The notes: generated by a model from the sequence alone, not told the origin. A stretch of 64,000 nt of DNA from Pseudomonas azotoformans (GCF_001579805.1 NZ_CP014546.1:5394001-5458000); one strand, 5' to 3'; positions 1 to 9,281 are shown, numbered from the stretch's first letter. Numbers and translations: made by a program.

Positions 1-131
1 GCGAATTGGTGCAGGTGCTGCACGACTGCACCGAACGCGGCAGCTTTCGCATGATGTGGCCGTCGAGCCGGCACCCGTCGCCCAAGCTGCGCGTGTTTAT
101 CGACTTTCTCAAGGCGCGGCTGTTTGCCTGA
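1..131 (+). CDS. LysR-family transcriptional regulator, C-terminal end (partial)
   Basis: An open frame enters from the left edge and ends at a TGA at 129-131. The visible 42 residues end in PKLRVFIDFLKARLFA. This is the usual last helix of the LysR effector-binding domain, where regulators of this family end in a hydrophobic segment followed by a D-F-L/V motif. The DNA-binding half lies outside the window, so neither target nor ligand can be inferred. The stop codon directly abuts the stop of the convergent HxlR gene. The frame is clear; the family call rests only on the C-terminal signature. Confidence 0.7.
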   Translation, partial: ELVQVLHDCTERGSFRMMWPSSRHPSPKLRVFIDFLKARLFA

Positions 132-527
132 TCAGGCGTGGTCAAACCGCTCACGCGCACGGCGGAATTCATCGCCCTTCTCCACCACCCAAGTCCACAA
201 CGGAATCATATGCACCAGCAGTTCCGTGCCCAGGCTCGACAGCTCGTATTCAACCCTGGGCGGTACTTCGCGAAAGTCATGGCGCAGCACTAAACCGTCA
301 CGTTCCAGCTGGCGCAAGGTGCGGGTCAGCATGCGTTGGGTCACGCCCTGCATGCGCCGGCCGATCTCGGTGTGACGCAGGCGCCCGCTCACCCCCAACA
401 CATGCACGATGCCCAAGGACCAGCGGTTTCCCGCGTGGGTCAGCACCTCGCGCTTGAGGCCATCGTCGTCGGCGCTGAGGGCGTCGCAGGCGGCTTGCGA
501 GCGGCGGATGATCTCGTCGTTATCCAT
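132..527 (-). CDS. HxlR-family transcriptional regulator
   Basis: This 131-residue protein has the size and layout of HxlR winged-helix regulators. The core runs GNRWSLGIVHVLGVSGRLRH, then a recognition region (EIGRRMQGVTQRMLTRTLRQLERDG) and a wing with the family pattern VPPRVEYELSSLG. The start is an ATG at 525-527. It is divergent from the NmrA-type reductase at 619, and the roughly 90 bp between them is the natural place for a shared operator. Regulation of that reductase is inferred from orientation only. HxlR proteins often respond to aldehydes, quinones or redox stress, but nothing here identifies the signal. Confidence 0.9.
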   Translation of the reverse strand: MDNDEIIRRSQAACDALSADDDGLKREVLTHAGNRWSLGIVHVLGVSGRLRHTEIGRRMQGVTQRMLTRTLRQLERDGLVLRHDFREVPPRVEYELSSLGTELLVHMIPLWTWVVEKGDEFRRARERFDHA

Positions 528-618
528 GGAAGAGCCTCGGTATCACGGGTGTGCCTTCTTATGCGCAGCGATTAATTCTGCAAGCATGCCACGACTTTCC
601 ACACAGACGGAGCCTCCT

Positions 619-1533
619 ATGACCCCCTCTTCTCTCCTGGTACTCGGTGCCGGCGAACTGGGCATGGCCGTGTTGCACGCACTGGCCGAGCTGGCCGAAC
701 CCCGCACCACACGCATCGCTGTACTGCTGCGCCCCGCCAGCCTGCACTCGGCGGCCGCCAACACCCTGCGTGAGCGCGGTGTAGAGCTGGTCGTCGGTGA
801 TCTACAGAACGATAGCCAACGTGCGCTCGCCGAACGGTTTGCGCCTTTCCACACCGTGATCTGCTGCACCGGTTTCGCCGCCGGCCCCGGCACCCAACGC
901 AAGCTGGCACGCGCGGCCATTGAAGGCGGCGTGCAGCGCTATGTGCCGTGGCAATTCGGTGTGGATTACGACGTGATCGGTCGCGGCAGCCCGCAAGACA
1001 CGTTCGACGAACAACTGGATGTGCGCGACCTGCTGCGCGGGCAACAGGCCACGCAATGGCTGATCATCTCCACCGGCATGTTCACCAGTTTTCTGTTCGA
1101 GCCGTCATTTGGCGTAGTCGACCTGGCGCAAAACCGCGTGCATGCCCTGGGCGACTGGGACACCGCCGTCACGGTCACCACACCGGAGGATATCGGCCGG
1201 TTGACCGCGCGCATCGTGCTGGCCGAACCGGCGCTGAACAATCAGGTGGTGTTCACCGCCGGCGACACCCTGACTTATGGGCAATTGGCGGACACCGTGG
1301 ACGCCACCCTCGGCCTGCAACTCCAGCGCGAAGCCTGGTCGGTGCCGACGCTGCTGGCCGAGTTGGCCCAGGACCCCGACGACAACCTGAAGAAGTACCG
1401 CGCCGTATTCGCCCAGGGCAACGGCGTGGCCTGGGACCCCGCCGTGACTTTCAATGCCGGGCAGCGCATTGCGGTGACAGACGTCGAGCAATGGATCCGA
1501 CAGCACCTCAAGGCACCGACGACCACCCACTGA
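619..1533 (+). CDS. NmrA / isoflavone-reductase-like NAD(P)-binding oxidoreductase
   Basis: This 304-residue protein opens with a Rossmann nucleotide-binding motif (VLGAGELGMAVL, residues 8-19) and continues as an atypical short-chain reductase of the NmrA/aromatic-alcohol-reductase type, with the phrase RYVPWQFGVDYD after strand 4. I chose the ATG at 619, preceded by GGAG with a 6-nt spacer. An in-frame upstream extension to 409 would run antisense through the HxlR gene and is unlikely. The HxlR regulator is divergent and probably controls it. The substrate cannot be read from sequence; some NmrA proteins are redox sensors rather than enzymes. The 3' end overlaps the convergent gene at 1508 by 26 bp. 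Confidence 0.85.
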   Translation: MTPSSLLVLGAGELGMAVLHALAELAEPRTTRIAVLLRPASLHSAAANTLRERGVELVVGDLQNDSQRALAERFAPFHTVICCTGFAAGPGTQRKLARAAIEGGVQRYVPWQFGVDYDVIGRGSPQDTFDEQLDVRDLLRGQQATQWLIISTGMFTSFLFEPSFGVVDLAQNRVHALGDWDTAVTVTTPEDIGRLTARIVLAEPALNNQVVFTAGDTLTYGQLADTVDATLGLQLQREAWSVPTLLAELAQDPDDNLKKYRAVFAQGNGVAWDPAVTFNAGQRIAVTDVEQWIRQHLKAPTTTH

Positions 1534-2053
1534 AACCACCCGACGCCTTTAACGGGCACCAGGCGAAATCCCAGGGAGACGGCGGTAACGCCTGCGGTTC
1601 GGCCCCGAAAAAGCGGGGGTCTTTCCAATCGACAACCCGTGACGCCTGCCAGGCCAGGGCCACTCCCTGGGCCTGGCTTGCGTCCGTATTGACCCAGCGC
1701 GCGGCAGCCGCCGCCATGAACGCCTCGATCGGTTCGTCATCGATCTGCGCCCGGTACGGCGAACCCAGCAGCCAACGGCAGACATTCAGGTGATAGGTCC
1801 AATCCAGCGGCGGCCGGTGGCGATAAGCCCAGGTCATGAAGCTGCGGAACAGGTTCAATCCTTCAGGCGGATCCAGCTTGAGCAGCGCCGGGCAGATATC
1901 GAACAGGGTGTGCCAATACGGCAACAACCGCGCATCCAGGTGCACGAAGTTGCGGGAATTACTCGGGTATTCAGGCGGTGCCGGTTCCGCGTGCAGGCGG
2001 CGGGACGCCTTGCTGACCAGGCGGCTGGCGCCTGCGGGCAACAGGTGGTTCAT
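1508..2053 (-). CDS. Hypothetical protein, 181 aa
   Basis: I do not recognise the family. The protein is soluble, proline- and tryptophan-rich, with no signal peptide or membrane segment. It has conserved-looking stretches such as RNFVHLDARLLPYWHTLFD and a C-terminal KDPRFFGAEPQALPPSPWD. The frame also opens at a GTG at 2062, but the ATG at 2053 is the more natural start. It converges with and overlaps the NmrA-type gene by 26 bp. Codon use matches its neighbours, so the frame is probably real. Confidence 0.65.
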   Translation of the reverse strand: MNHLLPAGASRLVSKASRRLHAEPAPPEYPSNSRNFVHLDARLLPYWHTLFDICPALLKLDPPEGLNLFRSFMTWAYRHRPPLDWTYHLNVCRWLLGSPYRAQIDDEPIEAFMAAAAARWVNTDASQAQGVALAWQASRVVDWKDPRFFGAEPQALPPSPWDFAWCPLKASGGFSGWSSVP

Positions 2054-2115
2054 GAAACGCACTCACTGTCATGACGAGGGAATGCCTCCCGATCACGGGA
2101 GGCCCAAGGCATACG

Positions 2116-2499
2116 TCAGAATGCGGGGGAAGCGCGGGGGTTGGCCGACGGCCAGGAATAGCGCGGCGGCGCCTTGTTGCGCCGCTCATGAGCCGGGCGC
2201 GGGGTTTGTCCCAGGCCGAGCAACCAGGCCAGGCCGACCAAAAACACCAGGGCGACCGTCAAGGCGTTGCAGACCGGGCAGGCAAAGTAGTTCGAGATGT
2301 TGCTGGAAGACGGGCTGCCCAACCCTTTGTCGGAAAGTGGCGCTGGCTTGCCGTCCACCGAACAGAACGCCCCGCCGATGCCATTCAGCTCCTGGCCCAT
2401 CATCTGCCCATGCCCCAAACCGCAGACGAACAGGTTCATCAGCACGCAGAAGTACAGGGCCCAGGCAATCAGGGAACGGTCGGGGTGGCTCAATTTCAT
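2116..2499 (-). CDS. DUF2946-like small membrane protein with a CPVC motif
   Basis: This 127-residue protein starts at the ATG at 2497-2499; the frame stays open further upstream but without a convincing start. It has an N-terminal membrane segment (LIAWALYFCVLMNLFVCGLG), a short loop with Cys and Met residues, a central CPVCNALT segment, a second hydrophobic segment (LTVALVFLVGLAWLLGLG) and a basic tail. This resembles the DUF2946 proteins often found near copper genes in Pseudomonas. It is divergent from the SCO/PCuAC pair, so a copper role is plausible by context. No biochemical function is established for the family. Confidence 0.75.
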   Translation of the reverse strand: MKLSHPDRSLIAWALYFCVLMNLFVCGLGHGQMMGQELNGIGGAFCSVDGKPAPLSDKGLGSPSSSNISNYFACPVCNALTVALVFLVGLAWLLGLGQTPRPAHERRNKAPPRYSWPSANPRASPAF

Positions 2500-2663
2500 G
2501 GCGGCGACTCTACCACCAGAGCCGCCCAAGGATGAAGTGTCGCAGGCCCCTGTGGCAGAACGTCGCAGATTACGTGCACTTCCCAGGGTTGGTAGACTGG
2601 GCGCCCTCAAAGCCTGACGTATTGATCCAGAGCAATGCAGGCGTTTCACAGGATGCACAGTTG

Positions 2664-3272
2664 ATGAGTACCTTATTCACCCGCCGCAAAGTGCTGACCG
2701 GAATGGGCCTGCTGGGCCTGGGCAGCCTGCTGGGCGGCTGTGACTACAGCCCCAAGCTGAACTTCAAGTACGGCAAGGACCTGAGCGACAAAATCATGGG
2801 CCGCACCTTCAAGCTCAAGAACACCGACGGCGAAACCGTCACCTTGAGCTCGTTCCGTGGCCTGATGCCGGTGGTGTTCTTCGGTTTCACCCAATGCCCG
2901 GCCGTGTGCCCGACCACCCTGGCGCGCGCTGCGCAGGCCAAGAAGCTGATGGGCCGCGACGGCGAAATCATGCAAGTGGTGTTCATCACCCTGGACCCGG
3001 AACGCGACACCCCCGAGATTCTCGACAAGTACGTCAAGGCTTTCGATCCGAGCTTCGAAGCGCTGTACGGCACCCCGGAAGAAATCGCCGTGGCCGCCAA
3101 GGAGTTCGGGATCTTTTATGAAAAGATCCCCGCCGGCGACACCTACACCCTGTCCCACACCGCCACCAGTTTCGTGTTCGACACCCGTGGCAACCTGCGC
3201 CTGGGCCTGCAGGCATCCCTTACCGCTAAAGAGTGCGCAGAAGACCTGCTCACCGTCATGGAGGTCTGCTAA
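2664..3272 (+). CDS. SCO1/SenC/PrrC-family copper-binding lipoprotein
   Basis: This 202-residue thioredoxin-fold protein carries the SCO metal site: Cys78 and Cys82 in FTQCPAVCPT and His165 in TLSHTATSF. The N-terminus has a twin-arginine-like RRK, a hydrophobic stretch and a lipobox ending at Cys26 (LLGGC), so it should be an inner-membrane-anchored periplasmic lipoprotein. SCO proteins bind copper and help assemble the CuA centre of cytochrome oxidase, or act as thiol reductases in that process. Its stop codon shares a base with the start of the PCuAC gene (TAATG), so the two are almost certainly co-translated and act in one copper-delivery route. Confidence 0.93.
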   Translation: MSTLFTRRKVLTGMGLLGLGSLLGGCDYSPKLNFKYGKDLSDKIMGRTFKLKNTDGETVTLSSFRGLMPVVFFGFTQCPAVCPTTLARAAQAKKLMGRDGEIMQVVFITLDPERDTPEILDKYVKAFDPSFEALYGTPEEIAVAAKEFGIFYEKIPAGDTYTLSHTATSFVFDTRGNLRLGLQASLTAKECAEDLLTVMEVC

Positions 3273-3739
3273 TGACTGCCGTTCAACACCTCAAACGCAC
3301 CCTCATCGGCATGACCCTGCTGGGCCTCGCCGCCCACGCCAGCGCCCAGGTGCAAGTCACCGACGCCTGGGTACGCGCCACCGTGCCGGGCCAGCCGTCC
3401 AGCGGCGCGTTCATGACCGTCACCGCCGACACTGACAGCAAACTGCTGAGCGTGGCCTCGCCGGTGGCCAAGGACGTGCAGATCCATGAAATGAGCATGA
3501 AGGACGACGTCATGCGCATGGGCCCGGTGGATTCGGTAGCCCTGCCCGCCGGCAAGGCCGTGACCCTCGACCCAAATGGCTACCACGTAATGCTGATGGG
3601 CCTGACCGGCCAGATCAAGGAAGGCGACCAAGTACCGCTGACCCTCACCGTACAAAATGCCAAGGGCGAAAAGCAGGCGATTGAAGTGAAGGCCCCGGCC
3701 CGTGGCGTGGATGGGATGGACCACAGCAAGATGCATTGA
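3272..3739 (+). CDS. PCu(A)C-family periplasmic copper chaperone
   Basis: This 155-residue precursor has a signal peptide ending near AHASA-QV (residues 21-26). The copper(I) site has exact family spacing: His72, Met83, His105 and Met107, the H-X10-M-X21-H-X-M arrangement. A short His/Met tail (MDHSKMH) may add metal affinity. Known family members hand Cu(I) to the CuA site of cytochrome c oxidase together with SCO proteins. The translational coupling with the upstream SCO gene fits this. A degenerate palindromic repeat lies just after the stop codon. Confidence 0.93.
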   Translation: MTAVQHLKRTLIGMTLLGLAAHASAQVQVTDAWVRATVPGQPSSGAFMTVTADTDSKLLSVASPVAKDVQIHEMSMKDDVMRMGPVDSVALPAGKAVTLDPNGYHVMLMGLTGQIKEGDQVPLTLTVQNAKGEKQAIEVKAPARGVDGMDHSKMH

Positions 3740-3751
3740 GGCACGGGCTTC

Positions 3752-3781
3752 TGTGGTGAGCGGGCAAACCTGCCCACCACA
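3752..3781. repeat. Degenerate REP-like palindrome
   Basis: An imperfect inverted repeat, TGTGGTGAGCGGGC then AAAC then a shortened TGCCCACCACA arm. It lies between the convergent PCuAC and molybdenum hydroxylase genes. It shares its left arm with the copies at 9242, 19591, 44590, 51585 and 61468. Confidence 0.7.
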
Positions 3782-3799
3782 AAGCCCTGCTCGAATCAG

Positions 3800-5914
3800 T
3801 CACACAACAATAGGCAACCGGCGCACGCGCTTACCCGTCGCCGCAAACACCGCGTTCACCACCGCCGGGGCAATCGTCACCGTCGACACCTCGCCAATCC
3901 CGCCCGGTGTTTCCTCGCTGTCCAGCAGGTACGTGTCGATCAGCGGCGCTTCATTCATCCGCAGCAGGCGGTAGCTGTCGAAATTGGCTTGTTCCACTCG
4001 TCCGTCCTTGAAGGTGATGTTGCCGAACAACGCCGCCGTCAGGCCGAAGATTGCCCCACCCTGCATCTGCGCGACCACGCTGTCGGGCACGATGGCACGG
4101 CCGCAGTCCACCACGCAGGTGACCTTGTGCACCCGCACCTGGCCCGCCTCCACACTGACTTCTGCCACCTGCGCCGCGTAGGTGCCAAAACAAAAGGTCA
4201 ATGCCACCCCCCGACCACGTCCTGGCGCCAGCGACGTGCCCCATTGGGCGTGTTGCGCTACGGCCTCCAGCACCTTGCGCGCACGCGGATGCTTGTCCAG
4301 CAGGGCCAGGCGATAGGCGATCGGATCCTGCCCGGCCAGATGGGCCAGTTCGTCGATAAAACCTTCCACCATGAACACATTCTGGGTATGCCCCACTCCC
4401 CGCCAAAAACCCGTGGTAATGCCCGCGGGCGGTTCGTGGCGCACGTAGTTCACGCCGATATTGGCGAAGTCATAGGGGCCGCTGGGGTCTCGGATTGCAT
4501 CACCGTCGATGCCATGGGTGAAGCGCTCCGGCAACCAGCGCGCGAGGATCGATGAGCCGGTGACTTTATGGGTCCACACGGTGGGTTTGCCGCTGGCATC
4601 GAGCCCGGCGCTGAGGTGGTTGAAATGGTAAGGACGCAAGGTGCTGTGGCGGGTGTCTTCCTCACGCGACCAGATGACTTTGAGGGGAAATGTCACTTGC
4701 TTGGCAAAGGCCACGGCGTGGGCCACGAAGTCCACGTCCAGGCGCCGACCGAAGCCGCCGCCGAGCAAATGGTTGTGTACCTGCACCTGGTTTTCCGCCA
4801 GGCCCGTCTGCTGCATCGCCACCGCCTGGGCCCGCGCCGGTACCTGGCTGCCGAGCCACAGGTCACAGCCATCGGGCCGTACATGCACGGTGCAGTTCAC
4901 CGGTTCCATGCACGCATGCGCCAGAAACGGCACTTCGTACACGGCCTCCAGGATCTTGCTGGCGCCGGCCAACGCCTGTTCGGCGTTGCCCACGGTCTTC
5001 ACCACCGCACCCGCCGCCTGGGAGGCCTGTTCGATGTCCGCGAGCATCTGCGCCGTGGAGAACTGGCCATTGATGCCTTCGTTCCACTGCACACTCAGCA
5101 GCGCCAGGGCCTTGCGCGCAGCGCCCATGTGCTCGGCCACCACTGCCACGGCAGTGTCGGTACGCAACACCTGCAGCACGCCCTTCACCGACAGCGCGGC
5201 GTGGTCATCGACGCTGACCAGAGTGCCGCCGATCACCGGGCAGGTCATGATCGCAGCCACCTTGAAGCCCTCAGGCCGCGCATCGATGCCATAGCGGGCA
5301 GTGCCGTTGACCTTGCTGGCCGAGTCGGTGCGCTGGCGGGTCAGGCCGATCAGTTGGAAGTGTTCGGCGCTCTTGAGTTCGACCTTGTCCGGCAGCGGCA
5401 AGGTCGCGGCCTTTTGCACCAATTCGCCATAGGCCAGTTGCCGTTGGCTGTCGGCGTGATAGACCACGCCCTCGCGCGCGCTGCAACGGCTTGGCGCCAC
5501 GTTCCAGTACAAGGCGGCGGCCTCCAGCAGCAAGGTGCGCGCAGTGGCCCCGGCCTGACGCAAAGGGGTCCAGGCACTGCGTACCGAGGTGGAACCGCCC
5601 GTGACCTGGAAACCCAGCAACGGGTTGGCATAGCGCTTGTTATCCGCGGGGGCGTGCTCAAGGGTGACCTGATCCAGGCGCACTGCCAGCTCTTCGGCAA
5701 TCAACACGGGGATCGAGGTGTAGGTGCCCTGCCCCATTTCCACCTGGGCGATGGTGAAGGTCACCCGACCGTCGCGATCGATCCGGATAAACGCATTCGG
5801 CGCAAACACCACGGTTTCATCCGCAACAACCTGCCCCATGGGCAACCTCAGGCTCAGCAGCAAACCACCGCCGCTGGCGGCACTGACTTTAAGAAAACCA
5901 CGTCGTGTGATCAT
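3800..5914 (-). CDS. Molybdenum hydroxylase large subunit (isoquinoline 1-oxidoreductase / aldehyde dehydrogenase type)
   Basis: This 704-residue protein belongs to the xanthine-oxidase family, IorB/CoxL-like group. It begins with a Tat-type signal ([17 protein letters not shown]), so the holoenzyme is probably exported folded. Molybdopterin-binding signatures include [12 protein letters not shown] and [20 protein letters not shown]. The catalytic base region near the C-terminus reads [18 protein letters not shown], with the expected Glu. It overlaps the upstream [2Fe-2S] subunit gene by 4 bp and needs that subunit. Related enzymes hydroxylate N-heterocycles or oxidise aldehydes; the substrate here is unknown. 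No cytochrome c subunit gene follows in the operon, unlike some periplasmic relatives, so the electron acceptor is unclear. Confidence 0.92.
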   Translation of the reverse strand: MITRRGFLKVSAASGGGLLLSLRLPMGQVVADETVVFAPNAFIRIDRDGRVTFTIAQVEMGQGTYTSIPVLIAEELAVRLDQVTLEHAPADNKRYANPLLGFQVTGGSTSVRSAWTPLRQAGATARTLLLEAAALYWNVAPSRCSAREGVVYHADSQRQLAYGELVQKAATLPLPDKVELKSAEHFQLIGLTRQRTDSASKVNGTARYGIDARPEGFKVAAIMTCPVIGGTLVSVDDHAALSVKGVLQVLRTDTAVAVVAEHMGAARKALALLSVQWNEGINGQFSTAQMLADIEQASQAAGAVVKTVGNAEQALAGASKILEAVYEVPFLAHACMEPVNCTVHVRPDGCDLWLGSQVPARAQAVAMQQTGLAENQVQVHNHLLGGGFGRRLDVDFVAHAVAFAKQVTFPLKVIWSREEDTRHSTLRPYHFNHLSAGLDASGKPTVWTHKVTGSSILARWLPERFTHGIDGDAIRDPSGPYDFANIGVNYVRHEPPAGITTGFWRGVGHTQNVFMVEGFIDELAHLAGQDPIAYRLALLDKHPRARKVLEAVAQHAQWGTSLAPGRGRGVALTFCFGTYAAQVAEVSVEAGQVRVHKVTCVVDCGRAIVPDSVVAQMQGGAIFGLTAALFGNITFKDGRVEQANFDSYRLLRMNEAPLIDTYLLDSEETPGGIGEVSTVTIAPAVVNAVFAATGKRVRRLPIVV

Positions 5915-6366
5915 GCGCTGGCCGCCTGCTTGATCGCCGCACGGATGCGCACGTAGGTGCCGCAGCGGCAGATATTGCCGGCCATGGCGTTGTCGATATC
6001 GCTGTCACTGGGGTTCGGGTTGCTGGCCAACAACGCCGAGGCGGACATGATCTGCCCGGACTGGCAGTAGCCGCATTGCACCACTTCCAAGTCACGCCAG
6101 GCGGCCTGGATCTTCTGGCCGGCGGGGGTCTCGCCGATGGCTTCGATGGTGGTGATGCTGGCCCCCACCAACGCACTCACCGGCATCACGCACGCGCGGA
6201 TCGGCGTGCCATTCATCTGCACCGTGCAGGCGCCGCACAGGGCCATGCCGCAACCGAACTTGGTGCCGGTCATGCCCAGCACATCGCGCAACACCCAGAG
6301 CAGCGGCGTGTCGTCATCGACATCCACAGTGTGCGGGGTGCCATTGATATTCAGCGTCTGGGCCAT
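5911..6366 (-). CDS. Molybdenum hydroxylase [2Fe-2S] small subunit
   Basis: This 151-residue protein carries two [2Fe-2S] clusters of the xanthine-oxidase family. The plant-ferredoxin-type N-terminal cluster uses the cysteines of [14 protein letters not shown]. The C-terminal four-helix domain uses CGYCQSGQ and [11 protein letters not shown]. It passes electrons from the molybdenum site of the downstream subunit. It has no signal peptide of its own, so it would be co-exported with the Tat-signal-bearing large subunit. The ATGA overlap with that gene indicates coupled translation. Confidence 0.93.
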   Translation of the reverse strand: MAQTLNINGTPHTVDVDDDTPLLWVLRDVLGMTGTKFGCGMALCGACTVQMNGTPIRACVMPVSALVGASITTIEAIGETPAGQKIQAAWRDLEVVQCGYCQSGQIMSASALLASNPNPSDSDIDNAMAGNICRCGTYVRIRAAIKQAASA

Positions 6367-6458
6367 GGGACAACTCCTGAGGATGGACGGACCATCTTAG
6401 GAGCACGCCGTGCGGCACAGAACGTCGCCAGCCCGCATAGGCTATGAAGGCAAACTTA

Positions 6459-7382
6459 CTAAAGTACTTGCAGTGGTGGCGACGGCGCGAGGCTGGACGG
6501 CTCGCGCAGAAAGTCGATCAGTGCACGCAGCTTGCGGCTCACGCGACGGCGATCGGAGTAATACAGGGTGAAGCCGGGCAAGGCCGGGCACCAGTCCTCG
6601 AACAGGCTGACCAGTTCACCACGGGCGATAAAGGGGTCGATGTGGCCACTGATCATGTAGCCAATGCCCAGGCCATCCAGCACGCTTTGCACCAAGGCCG
6701 ACGAGTCGTTGACGATTATCCGCCCGCGCACCGGCAGTTGCAGGGTTTCCAGGCCCCTGGCGAAGTCCCAGCGCTCGACCACGCCGCTGGACGCACGAAA
6801 CGTGATGCAATTGTGCTGGAGCAATTCGCTGGGATGCTGCGGTGCGTCGTGCCGCGCCAGGTAGGCCGGTGATGCGATCACACGCATGCGCAGAGCGGGG
6901 CCGACCTTGACCGCGACCATATCCTGCTCGACGAAATCGCCAAAACGGATACCGGCGTCATAGCCCAGGCGCACGATGTCCACCAGGGCATTTTCCATCG
7001 TCAGTTCGAGGTCAATCTGCGGGTGCACCTGCAGAAATGCCGCGAGCACCGGTTGCAGCACGGTCATGTACGCGGCGCGCGGCACGTTGAGACGCAGCAA
7101 GCCTGAGGGTGAGCCGCTGCTGTCACCGACTTCCAGGGCCGCAGCCGTCAAGGCGCTGACCGCCGGTTGCACCTTGGCCAGGAAGCCCAGACCTGCTTCC
7201 GTGAGGCTGACACTGCGGGTGGTGCGATTGAATAACGCAACGCCCAGGCGCCGCTCCAGGTTGCGAATGACCTGGCTGACCGCCGACGGCGACACACCCA
7301 GGCGCACGGCGGCGGCCGAAAAGCTGGCATGTTCAGCGACGCAAACGAAGGTCACCAGCCCGTCGAGTTGATCCTGGCGCAT
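6459..7382 (-). CDS. LysR-family transcriptional regulator
   Basis: This 307-residue LysR protein starts MRQDQLDGLVTFVCVAEHAS. The ATG at 7382 places the helix-turn-helix at residues 17-60 (SFSAAAVRLGVSPSAVSQVI). The frame stays open to 7439, but that adds 19 residues not typical of the family. It lies upstream of and in line with the molybdenum hydroxylase genes, and is divergent from the secreted lyase gene at 7592, so it could control either. A candidate operator is marked at 7466-7481. Confidence 0.9.
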   Translation of the reverse strand: MRQDQLDGLVTFVCVAEHASFSAAAVRLGVSPSAVSQVIRNLERRLGVALFNRTTRSVSLTEAGLGFLAKVQPAVSALTAAALEVGDSSGSPSGLLRLNVPRAAYMTVLQPVLAAFLQVHPQIDLELTMENALVDIVRLGYDAGIRFGDFVEQDMVAVKVGPALRMRVIASPAYLARHDAPQHPSELLQHNCITFRASSGVVERWDFARGLETLQLPVRGRIIVNDSSALVQSVLDGLGIGYMISGHIDPFIARGELVSLFEDWCPALPGFTLYYSDRRRVSRKLRALIDFLREPSSLAPSPPLQVL

Positions 7383-7465
7383 AAAGGGTTCCGCAGAAAA
7401 TGAACGGTATAGCACAAGCATTGTGAAGACAGGCTTCAAAGCCTGAACAGCATTACAGGGCTAGC

Positions 7466-7481
7466 GCATTCAATCCAATGC
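7466..7481. promoter_or_regulatory. Candidate LysR operator upstream of the secreted lyase gene
   Basis: A perfect inverted repeat, GCATT-N6-AATGC, lies in the intergenic region between the LysR gene and the lyase gene. A TATATA at 7519-7524 without a good -35 hexamer could be the -10 element of an activator-dependent promoter. The repeat would then be centred near -57, a normal place for a LysR recognition site. It also overlaps the ATG at 7478, which argues against that ATG being the start of the lyase. Confidence 0.4.
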
Positions 7482-7591
7482 TGTATCCATACCTAAAAGC
7501 TCTGCCATCGACACTTACTATATATTTTCAATCTGAAAACAGACTCGATAGCCTGACGGCTCACAATTCCAACAATAAATCGGGTATTCCT

Positions 7592-9205
7592 GTGAACACA
7601 TCCCCCCGCGCCCTTAAAAGCCTGCTGCACCTGGCGGTGGCTTTCGCCCTGTTCAACAGCGTTGGCGCCTACGCGGCCAACACCGGCGAGCTGCCCTGCA
7701 CCACCACCGAACAATGCGCCGCCCAGGCGGCAAAAGTCGGCGCCACGCCGGACAGTGCGCAAACCGAGCGCAAAGCCAAAGGCGATCCCACCCAGACTCA
7801 ATTCGCCTGGCTCAACCGCATCAACAAAGCCTCGATCGTGATGCTCACCGAAGAAGGCATTGTGAAACCCGAGATGGGCCAGAAGATCGCTGGCGGCGTG
7901 CGTTATGCGATCGCCCAAGCCGACCAGCCCGGCGGCACGCGCCCGAGCGATGTGCTGCAACTGGAAAAGATCATGACCGACAAGATCGGTCCCGAGGCCT
8001 CGCTGATTCATTCCGGCCGCAGTCGCCAGGACATGCTCGCCACTTACCGCCTGGCCGCCCTGCGCAGCCAGGTGCTGGCCTACAGCGAAGCCCTCAACGC
8101 CACGCGCCTGCGCCTGTTGAACATTGCCGACAAGAACGTCGATACCCTGGTGCCGGCCTACACCAACGGCGTGCAGGCCATGCCGATCAGCTATGCGCAT
8201 TACCTGCTGGCCTTTGAGGCCGCGTTCGACCGTGACGGCCAGCGCATCCGCGAGCTGTACACACGCCTGAACAAAAGCCCGATGGGCACCGCCGTGCTGG
8301 CCAATTCGGCCTACCCGCTGAACCGCGAGCGCTTGGCCGAGCTGCTGGGCTTTGATGGCGTGCGTGAGAATTCATTGGATTCCAGCCAGGTATCGACCTA
8401 TGACATCCCAATCGAGGCGGCCAACCTGGCGTCGTCATCGGCGATTCGCGTGGGCGCCATGATTGGCGACATCCACACCCAGTATCACCAGATCCGCCCA
8501 TGGTTGCTGTTGGATGAAGAAGCCACTTACACCAGCAGCGCCATGCCGCAAAAACGCAACCCAGGCCTGCTGATGCGTGCCCGAGAGTCCGCCTCGGATG
8601 TGGTCGGCCTGGCCCAGGCGGTGACCTTGCGCGCGCACAACGTCACCACCGGCATGACCGACTATAAATTCGCGTTCGATTCCCTGGGCGTATTCCGTTC
8701 CACTCAGGAAATGTTCGAAAGCATGGATGCCGTGCTCGACGCGCTGCAGATCAACCCGCAGCGCGCATTGGAAGAACTGGAATCGGAATGGACCACCTCA
8801 ATGGAGCTGGCCGACACCCTGGAGCGCCAGTTCAAGGTGCCGTTCCGGATTGGCCACAGCTTTGCCTCGCTGATCGTCACCGAAGCGCGCAGCAACGGCA
8901 CCACGCCGAAAACCTTCCCCTACGCCGACGCGCAGAAGCTGTATCGCCAGGCGGCGGACAAGTACAAGTGGACGCCCAATACCTTGCCGCTGGACGAGGC
9001 CGGCTTCCGTGCGGCGCTGTCGCCAACCACCATGGTGCAGACCCGCAAAGGCACGGGCGGGCCGCAGCCGCAAGAGGTCAAGCGCATGCTGGTGGAGGCG
9101 CGCAAGACGTTGGAAGGCGATCAGCAGTGGTTGAAAGAGCGGCGTGAGAAGCTCAAGGGCGCTGAAGAAAATCTCGATAAGGCCTTCGATAAGCTCAAGG
9201 GCTAA
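7592..9205 (+). CDS. Secreted argininosuccinate-lyase-like protein (fumarase/aspartase superfamily)
   Basis: From the GTG at 7592 the product is 537 residues with a clear Sec signal peptide (MNTSPRALKSLLHLAVAFAL, cleavage near AYA-AN at residue 28). The ATG at 7478 would bury the signal and overlaps a likely operator. The superfamily signature TSSAMPQKRNP is at 314-324, and an ASL-like HSGRSRQD at 140-147 replaces the usual HTGRSRND. The general-base region, normally G-Y-T-H-x-Q, reads AYTNGVQAMP, so the catalytic His position is Asn192. The ASL KDLQED segment is also not recognisable. It is therefore a periplasmic homologue with altered chemistry or substrate, not a housekeeping ArgH. A C-terminal charged helix (residues ~495-537) looks like a coiled coil. 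Confidence 0.8.
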   Translation: MNTSPRALKSLLHLAVAFALFNSVGAYAANTGELPCTTTEQCAAQAAKVGATPDSAQTERKAKGDPTQTQFAWLNRINKASIVMLTEEGIVKPEMGQKIAGGVRYAIAQADQPGGTRPSDVLQLEKIMTDKIGPEASLIHSGRSRQDMLATYRLAALRSQVLAYSEALNATRLRLLNIADKNVDTLVPAYTNGVQAMPISYAHYLLAFEAAFDRDGQRIRELYTRLNKSPMGTAVLANSAYPLNRERLAELLGFDGVRENSLDSSQVSTYDIPIEAANLASSSAIRVGAMIGDIHTQYHQIRPWLLLDEEATYTSSAMPQKRNPGLLMRARESASDVVGLAQAVTLRAHNVTTGMTDYKFAFDSLGVFRSTQEMFESMDAVLDALQINPQRALEELESEWTTSMELADTLERQFKVPFRIGHSFASLIVTEARSNGTTPKTFPYADAQKLYRQAADKYKWTPNTLPLDEAGFRAALSPTTMVQTRKGTGGPQPQEVKRMLVEARKTLEGDQQWLKERREKLKGAEENLDKAFDKLKG

Positions 9206-9241
9206 CACCCGGTCCACAATGTTGCGGTTTGCTTTTGCTAC

Positions 9242-9271
9242 TGTGGTGAGCGGGCTTGCCCGCTCACTACA
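9242..9271. repeat. REP-like palindrome
   Basis: A near-perfect palindrome, TGTGGTGAGCGGGC-TT-GCCCGCTCACTACA, with one mismatch between arms. It lies between the convergent lyase and symporter genes and could also act as a bidirectional transcription attenuator. The same element recurs at 61468-61497. Confidence 0.85.
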
Positions 9272-9281
9272 TAAAGCCAGT

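Noticed and set aside
4568..5956. Long open frame (462 codons) on the + strand
   Set aside because: It is antisense to the molybdenum hydroxylase large subunit, is His/Gln/Arg-rich and has no domain. High-GC third positions produce such shadows.
7478..7591. ATG at 7478 as the start of the lyase gene
   Set aside because: It would add 38 residues ahead of a clear signal peptide and overlaps a likely LysR operator; the GTG at 7592 fits better.
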